Source of the DNA: Alkalihalobacterium alkalinitrilicum
GTDB taxonomy: Bacteria; Bacillota; Bacilli; Bacillales; Bacillaceae_F
Assembly (NCBI RefSeq): GCF_002019605.1
Contig: NZ_KV917368.1
Coordinates: forward strand, 2,261,574 to 2,325,573
Reading direction: 5' to 3'
Length of the DNA: 64,000 nucleotides
The notes beneath the pieces are model-generated. The model was not told the origin of the DNA. It made no database searches and worked only from the letters and a program-made list of their open reading frames with translations. The position numbers and the translations under genes are program-made. Positions 1 through 9,333 of the stretch are shown in pieces (the first letter of the stretch is position 1; every line of letters starts with the position of its first letter).

Positions 1-316
1 AACCAAATAAAATTGCCGTGGAAATACCGACAGAAGTGACTTCAAAAATCCCCATCCCCACACCTAAAAATCCGTAACGTTCAGCTTCTGTCATTGCACC
101 ATGGACTAAGGAATGTCCAAAACTTGTTATCGGAACCGTTGCACCAGCCCCTGCAAAATCGATAAGCCTATCATATAAATGAAACCCATCTAATAGTGCA
201 CCTGCAACCACAAGGGTACTCATCATATGTGATGGAGTCATTTTAAAAACATCGAGTAGTAATTGTCCCACAAAGCAAATTCCACCACCTACTGCAAATG
301 CAATAAAGTATTCCAT
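1..316 (-). CDS. spoVAE: Stage V sporulation protein AE (SpoVAEb), 3' end missing
   Basis: Small membrane protein of the SpoVA channel, which moves Ca-dipicolinate into the forespore and out again at germination. The visible 105 residues start [18 protein letters not shown] and contain [17 protein letters not shown], typical of the SpoVAC/SpoVAE family. The ATG overlaps the spoVAD stop (ATGA), so the two are translationally coupled. The reading frame runs off the window at base 1, so the C-terminus is not seen. Start and identity are secure from gene order and sequence. Confidence 0.92.
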   Translation of the reverse strand, partial: MEYFIAFAVGGGICFVGQLLLDVFKMTPSHMMSTLVVAGALLDGFHLYDRLIDFAGAGATVPITSFGHSLVHGAMTEAERYGFLGVGMGIFEVTSVGISTAILFG

Positions 317-1332
317 CACGGATCAATCACCTCTGATTCGAAGACAACTCCGTGCGCTACACACGGGATCGACTCTTTTTGCTGCATCATTGTCGGACTC
401 ATTAACGCTCCAGTTGCCACCACTAGCATTCGTCTGATTTTTCCAAGTTGCATCTCTTTTAATAAATGACCATATGTCACAACAGCTGGGCATGCACATC
501 CACTTCCTCCTGCAAAAACAGGTTGATCACGACTAAAAATCATAACACCGCAGTCTTGATAATTATTTCTTAGTTTAATTCCTTGTTCTCTAAGTAACTC
601 TTTCAGAACTTTACTCCCAATGATTGAAAGGTCACCTGTTACGATTAGATCATAATCACTATCTGACCTCCCTGTATCTTTCAAATGCGTCATAATCGTA
701 TCTAACGCAGCAGGAACCATTGCTGTCCCCATATTGAAAGGGTTTTTGATCCCCATATCAATCACTCTTCCAACAGTTGCGTGGGTCACTTTAATAGACG
801 TAGGTTTTTTACTAAGAAGTAAGGCACCGGCACCTGTAACTGTAAATGTCGAAGTATCTGGCTTTTGTCCACCAAATTCTGTCGGATACCGAAACTGCCT
901 TTCAGCTGTTGCGTTATGACTACTTGTGGCTGCAATCACTCTGTTACTGAAGCCACCACTAATCAAAGAAGCACCTATTGCTACGGTTTCCATTGCAGTT
1001 GCACAAGCTGAAAATGTACCAAGATAAGGGATTTTTAACTGCCTAGCTACATAATTGGATGTGACATTCTGATTTAAAAGATCACCCGCCAGTAATACAT
1101 TAATTTCTTTTTCTGTTTTATTTGCCTTTTTTAAACAGATCGAAATGGCGTCCATCATTAATTTACGTTCAGCTAACTCCCAGTTATCCTCACCACAATA
1201 TAAGTTGTCATAGCACTTATCGAAGCTCTCGGTTAATGGTCCATTACTTTCATAAGGCCCTACAGCTGTTCCTGTTGCTTCTACATATATATCCTCCTTG
1301 AAGTGCCATGTTTGCTTTTCGTTTATATTCAT
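316..1332 (-). CDS. spoVAD: Stage V sporulation protein AD
   Basis: Cytosolic-side, DPA-binding component of the SpoVA complex, with a thiolase/ketosynthase-like fold. The sequence begins [11 protein letters not shown] and carries the family signatures [14 protein letters not shown] and SACATAMET. An upstream in-frame ATG exists at 1350, but a GGAG box sits 8 bases before the ATG at 1332, and the alignment I remember for this family also begins there, so I use 1332. Its stop overlaps the spoVAE start. It lies in the spoVA cluster, which in Bacillus is read by forespore sigma-G (known of the family, not shown here). Confidence 0.95.
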   Translation of the reverse strand: MNINEKQTWHFKEDIYVEATGTAVGPYESNGPLTESFDKCYDNLYCGEDNWELAERKLMMDAISICLKKANKTEKEINVLLAGDLLNQNVTSNYVARQLKIPYLGTFSACATAMETVAIGASLISGGFSNRVIAATSSHNATAERQFRYPTEFGGQKPDTSTFTVTGAGALLLSKKPTSIKVTHATVGRVIDMGIKNPFNMGTAMVPAALDTIMTHLKDTGRSDSDYDLIVTGDLSIIGSKVLKELLREQGIKLRNNYQDCGVMIFSRDQPVFAGGSGCACPAVVTYGHLLKEMQLGKIRRMLVVATGALMSPTMMQQKESIPCVAHGVVFESEVIDP

Positions 1333-1423
1333 TCGTTTTCTCCAATTCATTAGTGTTAAAAGGAATACAAATTAAAACCCTTAATGATAAATGAGCAAGT
1401 TTGTAATCCAGTGAGCACCATCA

Positions 1424-1885
1424 TTACGTTATTAACGTTTGAACTAATAACCGTGTCAAACCGACTAAATAAGCGGAAACAACTCCAAAAGCAATGACTG
1501 CACCTGCAATTCGAAACATATTAGCACCAATTCCAAGAACAAGCCCTTCACTCCGATGCTCTAAAGCCGCACTTGCTATTGCATTAGCAAAACCAGTGAC
1601 TGGAACAATTGCACCAGCTCCTGCAAACTGACCGAGTCGATCAAATATACCCAAACCCGTCATTAATGCAGCAATCAATATTAGTGTGGCAATTGTTGGA
1701 CTAACAGCAGTTGTCTCCGTTAAGTCGAAAACTCTCAAATAAAAGTTAGAAATTCCTTGTCCAATGGCACAAATAATACCACCAACAACAAAGGCTTTAC
1801 TTCCATTTTTTATATAGTGAACTTTTGGTTGGAAAGGTTTAATTTTTTTCTGGAACTCTTTTTGTAACTTGGTATTGTCCTCCAT
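1424..1885 (-). CDS. spoVAC: Stage V sporulation protein AC
   Basis: Integral membrane subunit of the SpoVA channel. In B. subtilis SpoVAC behaves as a mechanosensitive channel. 153 residues with several hydrophobic segments and the GAGAIVPVTGFANAIASAA motif shared with SpoVAE. It follows spoVAB by 18 bases and precedes spoVAD on the minus strand. A GGAAGG box lies upstream of the ATG. Identity is secure from sequence and gene order. Confidence 0.94.
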   Translation of the reverse strand: MEDNTKLQKEFQKKIKPFQPKVHYIKNGSKAFVVGGIICAIGQGISNFYLRVFDLTETTAVSPTIATLILIAALMTGLGIFDRLGQFAGAGAIVPVTGFANAIASAALEHRSEGLVLGIGANMFRIAGAVIAFGVVSAYLVGLTRLLVQTLIT

Positions 1886-1903
1886 CTCTCCATGACCTTC
1901 CTT

Positions 1904-2326
1904 CTACTGATCTACAAAATAAATCCAATGGAAAAGTGATCCAAATACTTTCCCTAAGACTATCGCCATCATAAGTACGATTATTTTTTCCGCAATTCCA
2001 AGACGCTTAGCTAGAATAGGAAATACGTTTAATACTTCTGTCAAGGCTGCTGCTAATAATCCAATAAAAATTCCTTCCGCTAAGCCGATTGGAATAAGTA
2101 GTAAAGCACTAAGATGTAAGACGATATTATTTAAACTAAACAACGACCCTGTTAATGCACCTAATATAACTGCCCATTCATAGATATGAATATATTTACC
2201 TGTTTTAGATAATTGGGTAAGTCGTGGTACTACTCCAAGTACCGTTAAGAAAGCGACAAAACCACCTCCCACCGCAAACCCACCTGCTAAACCGATAAGA
2301 ATTGATAATACAGCCTCAATTGTCAT
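1904..2326 (-). CDS. spoVAB: Stage V sporulation protein AB
   Basis: 140-residue polytopic membrane protein of the spoVA operon with four or five hydrophobic segments. The N-terminus reads as a glycine-rich membrane helix (LIGLAGGFAVGGGFVAF). Its start overlaps the end of spoVAA by 11 bases, indicating translational coupling. Its exact role in DPA transport is not established. The call rests on order and recognisable family sequence. Confidence 0.93.
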   Translation of the reverse strand: MTIEAVLSILIGLAGGFAVGGGFVAFLTVLGVVPRLTQLSKTGKYIHIYEWAVILGALTGSLFSLNNIVLHLSALLLIPIGLAEGIFIGLLAAALTEVLNVFPILAKRLGIAEKIIVLMMAIVLGKVFGSLFHWIYFVDQ

Positions 2327-2939
2327 TCAATTTCGTTTCACTTTCACTATTTTCATGATACGTAATATACTGATCTAAATCTTGTTGATACTTAAACATC
2401 TCAACTTCAAGAGGACTTGGTTCTTCATTCAGTCGTTTACGAAAAACATGATTAAAAAATAGGATCATTCCTAACCCTAACCCTATTGAGTAAGGTATTT
2501 GCAATATTAAAGGTTTAGCGATTTCGTTACCGGTTACCGTAATAAACATCCGTTGATGAACTTCTCTCATGCTAACATCCTCATGAAAATTCATGATCGC
2601 CATTCCAGCACCTATAAATAAAAGCAACCAAATAAATACAAAGTATACTGGTTCTATTTTTTTAGTAGGTAATCTTACTTCAAGGATTGTATGTGCCGCA
2701 CCAATGGATTGGACATCACTATCAGGAAATACTTTATTAATGGCTAAGATAACTTTCATTACATCAATTAAAACAAAATTTTTATCACTCGGGTCCACTT
2801 TGTGAATTGGAAGATGAATGATCTTTTCTCTTATAGAAGGATCAGCAATGACTTGTGCTAAATCACCGATTTTTACTTGCTGTTTTACTTTTACTTCTAC
2901 TTTATGCCTCATTCGGATATAGACTACTAGCTCACTCAT
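2316..2939 (-). CDS. spoVAA: Stage V sporulation protein AA
   Basis: First gene of the spoVA operon, 207 residues. A soluble N-terminal half (about residues 1-120, MSELVVYIRMRHKVEV) is followed by two membrane helices (about 122-142 and 160-178) and a charged tail. It is separated from sigF by about 157 bases with a strong terminator at the sigF end, so spoVA is probably transcribed on its own, as in B. subtilis. I could not pick out a convincing sigma-G promoter in the gap. Confidence 0.94.
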   Translation of the reverse strand: MSELVVYIRMRHKVEVKVKQQVKIGDLAQVIADPSIREKIIHLPIHKVDPSDKNFVLIDVMKVILAINKVFPDSDVQSIGAAHTILEVRLPTKKIEPVYFVFIWLLLFIGAGMAIMNFHEDVSMREVHQRMFITVTGNEIAKPLILQIPYSIGLGLGMILFFNHVFRKRLNEEPSPLEVEMFKYQQDLDQYITYHENSESETKLNDN

Positions 2940-3079
2940 ACCTCTCCCTCCAAAGCATGAAATACTTATATCGTTAGGTTTTGCATTAAATACTAAATTA
3001 TGTATTTCTAGTTAAGAAAAGCTTCCACATTGCTTTTATACTTATTACGAATTATTGTTTAGAAAGAAATTAAAGGCAC

Positions 3080-3114
3080 AAAAAAAGACCAAAGGGCTAT
3101 TCGCCCATTTGATC
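3080..3114 (-). terminator. Terminator at the end of the spoIIA operon
   Basis: On the minus strand an 11-bp stem (GATCAAA-T-GGGC paired with GCCCTTTGGTC, one bulge) overlaps the sigF stop codon and is followed by a run of seven T. It separates the spoIIA operon from spoVA. Confidence 0.8.
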
Positions 3115-3855
3115 TCTAATTTGTTCGAGTATTTTCTTTTCAAGTCTTGACACTTGTACTTGAGAAATCCCTAAACGATCGGCCACTTCCGATTGTGTTT
3201 GATCTTTGTAGTATCTCAAATACACAATTAGACGTTCTCTTTCATCTAAATGTCGGATCGCTTCTGTCAGTGCAATCTTATCGAACCACTTATTTTCCGA
3301 TTGGTCCGCAATTTGATCTAACAATGTAATAGGATCCCCATCATTTTCATAGACAGTTTCATGAATCGACGTTAAAGAACGACTCGCTTCTCCTGCAAAT
3401 ACAACTTCTTCAGGTGAAATTTCTAATTTTTCTGCAATTTCATTTACGGTAGGTACCCTACCTAGCGTTTTTGATAGTTCATCTTTTACTTTACGGATTT
3501 TATTGCCTAACTCTTTAATCGAACGACTTACCTTAACCGTCCCATCATCTCGTAAAAATCGCTGTATCTCTCCAATGATCATTGGTACAGCATAAGTTGA
3601 AAACTTCACATCGTAAGAAAGGTCAAATTTATCAACTGATTTGATTAAACCAATGCAACCAATTTGAAATAGATCGTCAGCTTCGTATCCACGATTTAAA
3701 AAACGTTGAACAACAGACCAAACTAGGCGAGTATTTCGGTTCACAATTAAATCCCTTGCCTCTGAATCACCTGCTTGACTTCTTTCAATCAACTTTTTAA
3801 TTTCATCATCTTTTAAGTAGGCATCGTTATTTCCATGCTTAACCTCCACATCCAT
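3097..3855 (-). CDS. sigF: Forespore RNA polymerase sigma factor F
   Basis: Sigma-70 family factor that starts the forespore programme after septation. 252 residues. Region 2 includes DDLFQIGCIGLIKSVDKFD. Region 4 ends with the helix-turn-helix QSEVADRLGISQVQVSRLEK. It nearly matches the B. subtilis protein I remember over most of its length. It lies 12 bases after spoIIAB in the spoIIAA-spoIIAB-sigF operon, where SpoIIAB holds it inactive until SpoIIAA is dephosphorylated. Confidence 0.98.
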   Translation of the reverse strand: MDVEVKHGNNDAYLKDDEIKKLIERSQAGDSEARDLIVNRNTRLVWSVVQRFLNRGYEADDLFQIGCIGLIKSVDKFDLSYDVKFSTYAVPMIIGEIQRFLRDDGTVKVSRSIKELGNKIRKVKDELSKTLGRVPTVNEIAEKLEISPEEVVFAGEASRSLTSIHETVYENDGDPITLLDQIADQSENKWFDKIALTEAIRHLDERERLIVYLRYYKDQTQSEVADRLGISQVQVSRLEKKILEQIRDQMGE

Positions 3856-3867
3856 AGGCAGGACTCC

Positions 3868-4308
3868 TTAATTGCACATGGCTTTGCTTTTTGATAGATA
3901 TTTCTTTAAATATACAGTTGTTCCCATCATCGGTTCAGAGATGACTTGAAGCTCATCCATGAAGTTTTCCATAATCGTGAAGCCCATTCCAGACCGTTCT
4001 AACTCAGGTTTTGTTGTATACAACGGCTGTTTAGCTTCGTCGATATTATCGATGCCTACACCTTCATCACGAATAATGAGTTCAATTGTATCTTGTTCAA
4101 GTGTTACTGAAATAAATACAGTTCCTTCTGGTTGGTTATGGTAGCCATGTATTATCGCATTTGTAACGGCTTCTGAAACCACCGTTTTTATTTCCGTAAT
4201 TTCTTCCATCGTCGGATCAAGTTGTGCAACAAATGCACCAACAGTTACACGAGCAAACGCCTCATTTTGACTTAAAGCTGAGAACTTTATCTCCATAGAA
4301 TTCTTCAT
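3868..4308 (-). CDS. spoIIAB: Anti-sigma F factor and serine kinase SpoIIAB
   Basis: GHKL-fold ATPase that binds sigma-F and phosphorylates SpoIIAA. 146 residues. The ATP site is visible as an N-box ([11 protein letters not shown]), a G1 box (DEGVGI) and a G2 box ([10 protein letters not shown]). It is 2 bases from the spoIIAA stop and 12 bases before sigF, so the three are one transcription unit. Length and order match the standard spoIIA operon. Confidence 0.97.
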   Translation of the reverse strand: MKNSMEIKFSALSQNEAFARVTVGAFVAQLDPTMEEITEIKTVVSEAVTNAIIHGYHNQPEGTVFISVTLEQDTIELIIRDEGVGIDNIDEAKQPLYTTKPELERSGMGFTIMENFMDELQVISEPMMGTTVYLKKYLSKSKAMCN

Positions 4309-4310
4309 AA

Positions 4311-4661
4311 TTAAGCCACCCCCAACGTTTGTAAGGCGAACTGTTCACTTTCTTCAAGCCTCACAATTTTAAACAGGCCAGACATTTCAAATAATCGTTT
4401 CACTGTTGGTGAAATTGCACAGACTACCATTTCGCCGCCAATATTTTTCACTTGCTTATAGCGACCTAATATAACTCCAAGACCAGAACTGTCCATAAAC
4501 GAAAGCTGTTCAAGATTTAAGACAATATGCTTCAGTTCTTGCTTTTGAAACTGCTCTTCCACTTGCGTTCTTAACAGCTCAGCAGTGTGATGATCAAGTT
4601 CTCCTTCTAGACGAACTAATAAAACACTGCCTTTTTGCTCTAAATCAACGATTAAACTCAC
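4311..4661 (-). CDS. spoIIAA: Anti-anti-sigma F factor SpoIIAA
   Basis: STAS-domain protein whose unphosphorylated form displaces sigma-F from SpoIIAB. I chose the GTG at 4661 over the GTG at 4670. With it the protein begins MSLIVDLEQ, a GGGA box stands at good distance, and the phosphorylated serine in SFMDSSGLG falls at position 58, as in B. subtilis. 116 residues. It heads the spoIIA operon. Confidence 0.96.
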   Translation of the reverse strand: MSLIVDLEQKGSVLLVRLEGELDHHTAELLRTQVEEQFQKQELKHIVLNLEQLSFMDSSGLGVILGRYKQVKNIGGEMVVCAISPTVKRLFEMSGLFKIVRLEESEQFALQTLGVA

Positions 4662-4820
4662 AGATCTCACTCCCTAAATGGTAGTAGGAACAATAGAAAT
4701 GTTTTAGAAAAATACGATTGATCGCCAAGGATGGCTGTAATCGCTCTTTCTTATCCTTTAACCCTTATAAGAAGTAAATCTCCCTAAAGGGTTAAATGTT
4801 CCAATTGTTATGCTAGAGAG

Positions 4821-4850
4821 AGTTTCTATATAGTTAGTGATTACTCCTGC
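4821..4850 (-). promoter_or_regulatory. Candidate sigma-H promoter of the spoIIA operon
   Basis: Read on the minus strand, GCAGGAGTA at 4850-4842 and ATAGAAACT at 4829-4821 are 12 bases apart. They resemble the sigma-H elements RNAGGAWWW and RNNGAATWW, with one and two mismatches. It lies 160 bases before spoIIAA. The spoIIA operon is sigma-H driven in Bacillus, so place and pattern agree, but the match is imperfect. Confidence 0.4.
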
Positions 4851-4904
4851 TCACTGACAAAACTAGTGTTAATTAGTGTTAAATAGTAAAAATTTTAGTT
4901 TCCT

Positions 4905-4911
4905 TTCGTCA
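4905..4911 (-). promoter_or_regulatory. Candidate Spo0A box upstream of spoIIAA
   Basis: TGACGAA on the minus strand fits the 0A box TGNCGAA exactly, about 55 bases upstream of the candidate sigma-H -35 element. A 7-base match alone is weak. The position before an operon known to be activated by Spo0A~P raises its value. Confidence 0.4.
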
Positions 4912-4959
4912 AAACGCAACAAAAGTTTTTAAAGTCTACGTTATCCTGAATCCTACTTA

Positions 4960-6123
4960 TTACTGTACTTGTCCAAATTTCCCAAGTGTTCGTTTAAATA
5001 ACTTCCACCATGAAGCCGAATGTACATCTTCAGCTGCAACTAAATCGGTTTCTGAAACGACTTTTCCATCATTTTCAATAATAAGTGCACCAATTTTATC
5101 TCCCTTTTTGATAGGTGCTTTTAAATCTTCAACTATCCTTACGTTTTCAATCATATCTTCAACGGTTTCACCTTTTTTCGTTAGTAATGAAACAGGTTCA
5201 GCCGTTACTGCACCAACTTTATTCAGTGCACCTTTACTTACTTTGACTTGAGCTAATTCGTGTTCACGATCGTATAACTTATGAGTCATATATTGACTAA
5301 ATGCATAGTCTAACATTTCTGTAATTTGCCTATTTCGCTCTTTTGGAGATGGAGCCCCCATAACAACTGCGATTACACGCATTCCATTTTTCTCAGCTGT
5401 CGCCGTCAAGCAATATTTTGCTTCACTCGTATAGCCTGTTTTCAGGCCGTCTACACCTGGATAGAACTTCACTAACTTATTTGTATTGACGAGCCAAAAT
5501 TTCTTTTCAGTGTTTTGACGTAAATAATCTTCATAGATCCCTGTAAATTTAGTAATGTCTTGATATTTTAGTAATTCTTTAGACATTAAGGCTAAATCTT
5601 TTGCAGTCGTGTAATGGTCAGGCGAAGGTAAACCATTCGAGTTGTTAAAGTTTGTATTTTGAAGTCCAAGCTCTTTAGCTCTTTCATTCATCATACGAAC
5701 AAACTCTTCTTCAGAACCTGCAATGTGTTCCGCCATAGCTACTGACGCATCATTTCCAGATGCTACTGCAATGGCTTTTAACATATCCGTAACCGTCATT
5801 TCCTCTCCAGGTTCTAAAAAGATTTGTGAACCTCCCATTGAGGCTGCGCGTTCACTTGTACGAACTTTATCATCGTACCTAATCTTACCTTTATCAAGTG
5901 CCTCCATAATTAAAAGCATCGTCATAATTTTGGTCATACTTGCTGGTGGTAACTCTTTGTCACTATTTTTTTCAAATAAAATGGTGCCTGTATCACGTTC
6001 AATTAATATCGCTGAAGAAGATTCTGGTGCTAGTTGTACCCCTTTTTCAGCAGCTAAACCGCTTGTAGCAAACATACTCATAACGAGTACGAACGATAAC
6101 AATGATGAAATGATAGCCCTCAT
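4960..6123 (-). CDS. dacF: D-alanyl-D-alanine carboxypeptidase DacF
   Basis: Exported penicillin-binding protein that trims pentapeptides in forespore peptidoglycan. 387 residues. A signal peptide covers about residues 1-24. The three active-site motifs are present: SMTK (Ser62), SGN (122-124) and KTG (228-230), followed by the C-terminal beta domain. A TTG-initiated extension from 6141 is possible, but GGAGG lies 11 bases before the ATG at 6123. It sits between pdp and spoIIAA, as dacF precedes spoIIA in B. subtilis. Confidence 0.95.
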   Translation of the reverse strand: MRAIISSLLSFVLVMSMFATSGLAAEKGVQLAPESSSAILIERDTGTILFEKNSDKELPPASMTKIMTMLLIMEALDKGKIRYDDKVRTSERAASMGGSQIFLEPGEEMTVTDMLKAIAVASGNDASVAMAEHIAGSEEEFVRMMNERAKELGLQNTNFNNSNGLPSPDHYTTAKDLALMSKELLKYQDITKFTGIYEDYLRQNTEKKFWLVNTNKLVKFYPGVDGLKTGYTSEAKYCLTATAEKNGMRVIAVVMGAPSPKERNRQITEMLDYAFSQYMTHKLYDREHELAQVKVSKGALNKVGAVTAEPVSLLTKKGETVEDMIENVRIVEDLKAPIKKGDKIGALIIENDGKVVSETDLVAAEDVHSASWWKLFKRTLGKFGQVQ

Positions 6124-6303
6124 GATTCCAATGACCTCCAATTTTGTGATTGATTTTCTAGATAGTTAAGACAAGACAATAGCTTTTCTAATAATTTTTT
6201 CCAATTAATAAAGGTTTATACATTAGAACGACACGATTTTATCGTCAATTGATTAAATCGATATTTTTTCTGATAATTTTTAAAGAAATTAATCTTTTTG
6301 GCG

Positions 6304-6333
6304 TAAAAAAAAGACTAACGTAATGTTAGCCTT
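6304..6333 (-). terminator. Terminator after pdp
   Basis: Minus-strand hairpin AAGGCTAAC-ATTAC-GTTAGTCTT followed by T-rich sequence, directly after the pdp stop. It separates the nucleoside salvage operon from dacF. Confidence 0.75.
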
Positions 6334-6340
6334 AAAAAAA

Positions 6341-7642
6341 CTATGAAATGGTTTCGTATATTAGTGTTGGAGCAACGACTTTTTCTTGAACAATCGTATA
6401 TGACCCTTGTACTAACTCAATAACACTGTCAACATTTTCACTGTTACTATAAAGGGTCGCTATCGTTTCGCCTTCTTTTACTTGATCACCAATTTTTTTA
6501 TGGAGTTTAATGCCAACAGCTAAATCTATAATCGACTCCTTCGTTGCTCTCCCTGCTCCTAATGTCATCGCTGCTAATCCAATTTTGTCAGCAACAATTT
6601 TAGCTATATAGCCACCTTTATCTGCTTTAACAGGAATTGCAAACGACGCTTCTGGTAACTGATTGGTGTCATCAACTACAGAAGAGTCACCACCTTGAGC
6701 CTCAATAAAAGTTTTTAATTTCTTAATTGCCGCACCAGTTGCAATCGCATCTAATAGTTTTTCTCTCGCCTCATCTATAGAGGAAGCTTGATTGGAGAGA
6801 TATACCATATAGCTACCAAGTGTTAAACATAGTTCTAATAAATCATCTGGACCTTTACCTTTTAGCATTTGAATCGCTTCTTTTACTTCTAAAGCATTTC
6901 CAACCGCAAATCCAAGTGGTTGATTCATATCTGATATGATGGCCATTGTTTTTCTTCCGAGGTTATTCCCAATTGCAACCATTGCTTCGGCCAATTCTTT
7001 CGACTTTTCAAATTCTTTCATAAACGCACCAGATCCCGTTTTGACATCTAGTACAATTGCATCTGCTCCAGACGCAATTTTTTTACTCATGATAGAACTC
7101 GCAATCAACGGTATTGAGTTAACCGTAGCTGTTACGTCACGAAGCCCGTATAGCTTTTTATCAGCTGGCGTTAAATTTGCAGTTTGACCGATGACAGCGA
7201 CTTTATTTTTATTCACTAACTCACTAAATTCGTTCGTATCTATTTCTACATGGAATCCTGGAATCGCTTCAAGCTTATCGATGGTTCCTCCAGTATGTCC
7301 TAATCCACGACCAGACATTTTAGCTACTGGAACTCCGACAGCCGCGACTAGTGGTGCTAACGCAATTGTTGTTTTGTCGCCGACCCCACCAGTTGAATGC
7401 TTATCTACTTTAATTCCTTCAATTGACGCTAAATTGATTTGGTCACCAGATTCCACCATCGCCATCGTTAAAGAAGCTCTTTCTTGCGGTGTCATATCTC
7501 GGAAAAAAATCGCCATCGCAAGGGCAGACATTTGATAGTCAGGAATTTCTCCTGTTGTATAGCCCTGAATAATAAATTCAATTTCTTCTTTTGATAGTTC
7601 TGCACCGTCCCGTTTCTTTTCTATTAAATCTACCATTCTCAT
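6341..7642 (-). CDS. pdp: Pyrimidine-nucleoside phosphorylase
   Basis: Phosphorolysis of uridine, thymidine and deoxyuridine to base plus (deoxy)ribose-1-phosphate. 433 residues, the usual length. Visible are the family start [13 protein letters not shown], the phosphate-site stretch [14 protein letters not shown] and the C-terminal alpha/beta domain. Its start is 13 bases from the upstream phosphorylase gene, in the chain drm-pnp-pnp-pdp. Drm would convert the sugar phosphate product to ribose-5-phosphate. Confidence 0.95.
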   Translation of the reverse strand: MRMVDLIEKKRDGAELSKEEIEFIIQGYTTGEIPDYQMSALAMAIFFRDMTPQERASLTMAMVESGDQINLASIEGIKVDKHSTGGVGDKTTIALAPLVAAVGVPVAKMSGRGLGHTGGTIDKLEAIPGFHVEIDTNEFSELVNKNKVAVIGQTANLTPADKKLYGLRDVTATVNSIPLIASSIMSKKIASGADAIVLDVKTGSGAFMKEFEKSKELAEAMVAIGNNLGRKTMAIISDMNQPLGFAVGNALEVKEAIQMLKGKGPDDLLELCLTLGSYMVYLSNQASSIDEAREKLLDAIATGAAIKKLKTFIEAQGGDSSVVDDTNQLPEASFAIPVKADKGGYIAKIVADKIGLAAMTLGAGRATKESIIDLAVGIKLHKKIGDQVKEGETIATLYSNSENVDSVIELVQGSYTIVQEKVVAPTLIYETIS

Positions 7643-7655
7643 CGCACTTCACACC

Positions 7656-8483
7656 TCACAACTTGATGTCCCCCACAATTTGCTTTACAAGCTTAATAAA
7701 CCTCGGTTTCGTGCGATTGGCTACTTCAACCACTTGCTCATGGGTAATTCCTTCTAGTTCTTCACCGATCGCCATATCTGTAATACATGAAATCCCTATA
7801 ACCTTCATTTGGGCATGACTCGCTACGATAACTTCAGGAACCGTTGACATCCCAACGACATCGCCCCCTATATTTCGTAACATAATCAATTCTGCACCCG
7901 ACATATAGGTAGGACCAGTAACACCTGCATACACACCTTTTTGAAGTTTAATATCAAGGCTCTTCCCAACTTGTTCGACAAAACTTACCAACTCTGGTGT
8001 ATAGGCGCTACTCATATCCGGAAAGCGTGGACCTAGTTCATTATAGTTCGGACCGATTAACGGATTGTCCCCAGTCATGTTTAAGTGATCGGTAATAATC
8101 ATTAAATCTCCAGGAGCAAATGTTTTATTCATGCCACCACAAGCATTCGTTACAGCTATTAACTCTACACCTAACTGTTTCATAACCCGGACTGGGAAAG
8201 TTACTTCTTGCATTGAATACCCTTCATAATAATGAAATCGACCTTGCATCGCAATGACTTGTTTTCCTTCCAGTTGGCCAATAACAAGTTGACCAGCATG
8301 ACCTTCTACTGTAGATACGGGAAAATTAGGAATTTCTCCATAAGGGATTTTCACTGGATTTTGAATTTCTTCTGCCAATTCTCCGAGACCAGATCCAAGA
8401 ATTAACCCAATTTGCGGGTTACCTGAAATTTTTCCTTCTATATATGCTGCTGATTCATTAATTTTGACTAACATATTTTCCAT
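7656..8483 (-). CDS. Purine nucleoside phosphorylase paralog with altered base-site residue
   Basis: Trimeric-type PNP/MTAP family enzyme, 275 residues, clearly homologous along its length to the neighbour at 8500-9318 (LGLILGSGLG-type start, VEGHAGQLV, QGRFHYYEGY, STVPEVIVA). Two sites differ from a classical PNP. The purine-site Asn of the neighbour (GISCISNMAAG) is Asp here (GISCITDMAIG), as in methylthioadenosine phosphorylases. GPCYETPAE is replaced by GPTYMSGAE. I infer a shift towards 6-aminopurine nucleosides, but substrate cannot be proved from sequence. It lies in the drm-pdp salvage operon, 16 bases after the other copy. Confidence 0.85.
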   Translation of the reverse strand: MENMLVKINESAAYIEGKISGNPQIGLILGSGLGELAEEIQNPVKIPYGEIPNFPVSTVEGHAGQLVIGQLEGKQVIAMQGRFHYYEGYSMQEVTFPVRVMKQLGVELIAVTNACGGMNKTFAPGDLMIITDHLNMTGDNPLIGPNYNELGPRFPDMSSAYTPELVSFVEQVGKSLDIKLQKGVYAGVTGPTYMSGAELIMLRNIGGDVVGMSTVPEVIVASHAQMKVIGISCITDMAIGEELEGITHEQVVEVANRTKPRFIKLVKQIVGDIKL

Positions 8484-8499
8484 ATGATAAACCCCTTTC

Positions 8500-9318
8500 T
8501 TATATATCTTTCACAATAGTTTTTACTAATGATAAGAAATGTTCTTTTACCTGTTCCGTCGTTTCAATAACCTCATCATGCGTTAATGGTTGATCTAAAA
8601 TCCCTGCTGCCATATTTGATATACATGAAATTCCAAGGACTTCCATTCCTGCATGACGAGCAACAATCACTTCGGGAACCGTTGACATTCCAACAGCATC
8701 TCCACCAAGCTTTCGGATCATCCGCACTTCTGCCGGTGTTTCATAACATGGCCCTGTATTACCAACATAGACGCCTTCTTGAAGTGAAATATCTAATTTT
8801 TGTGCTACATTTTTAGCGAGGCGCCGTAAGTTAGGAGAATAAGCATTAGACATATCTGGAAAGCGAACACCAAATTCTGGATCATTTTTACCTATCAATG
8901 GATTTTGATTCATATTATTAATATGGTCACGAATGATCATTAAATCTCCAGCTTTAAAGCTTTGATTTACACCACCTGCTGCGTTCGTAACAATCACCGT
9001 TTTGACACCTAGTTCTTTAATAACTCGAACAGGGAATGTAACCTTCTCTAAAGCATATCCTTCATAGAAATGGAATCTTCCTTGCATCGCAACGACACTT
9101 TTACCTTGTAAAGTACCAAGTACGAGTTGACCAGCATGACCTTCTACTGTCGATGTGGGAAAATTAGGAATTTGATCGTATGCGATTTTAACTGGATTTT
9201 CGATTTCTTCTGCTAATACTCCTAATCCTGAGCCTAAAATTAACCCAATTTGCGGCTTTGAACTAAATTTTTCACGAATAAAATTGGCTGCTTCGGTCAT
9301 TAATTGTTTATTGATCAT
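8500..9318 (-). CDS. punA: Purine nucleoside phosphorylase
   Basis: Cleaves inosine, guanosine and their deoxy forms with phosphate. 272 residues, trimeric PNP family. Motifs: LILGSGLG (phosphate loop), VEGHAGQLV, NAAGGVN, GPCYETPAE and the base-binding Asn in GISCISN. It lies 15 bases after drm, the standard drm-punA arrangement. It is the copy most likely to keep the ancestral function. The paralog follows directly. Confidence 0.94.
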   Translation of the reverse strand: MINKQLMTEAANFIREKFSSKPQIGLILGSGLGVLAEEIENPVKIAYDQIPNFPTSTVEGHAGQLVLGTLQGKSVVAMQGRFHFYEGYALEKVTFPVRVIKELGVKTVIVTNAAGGVNQSFKAGDLMIIRDHINNMNQNPLIGKNDPEFGVRFPDMSNAYSPNLRRLAKNVAQKLDISLQEGVYVGNTGPCYETPAEVRMIRKLGGDAVGMSTVPEVIVARHAGMEVLGISCISNMAAGILDQPLTHDEVIETTEQVKEHFLSLVKTIVKDI

Positions 9319-9333
9319 AATAATCCCTCTTCC

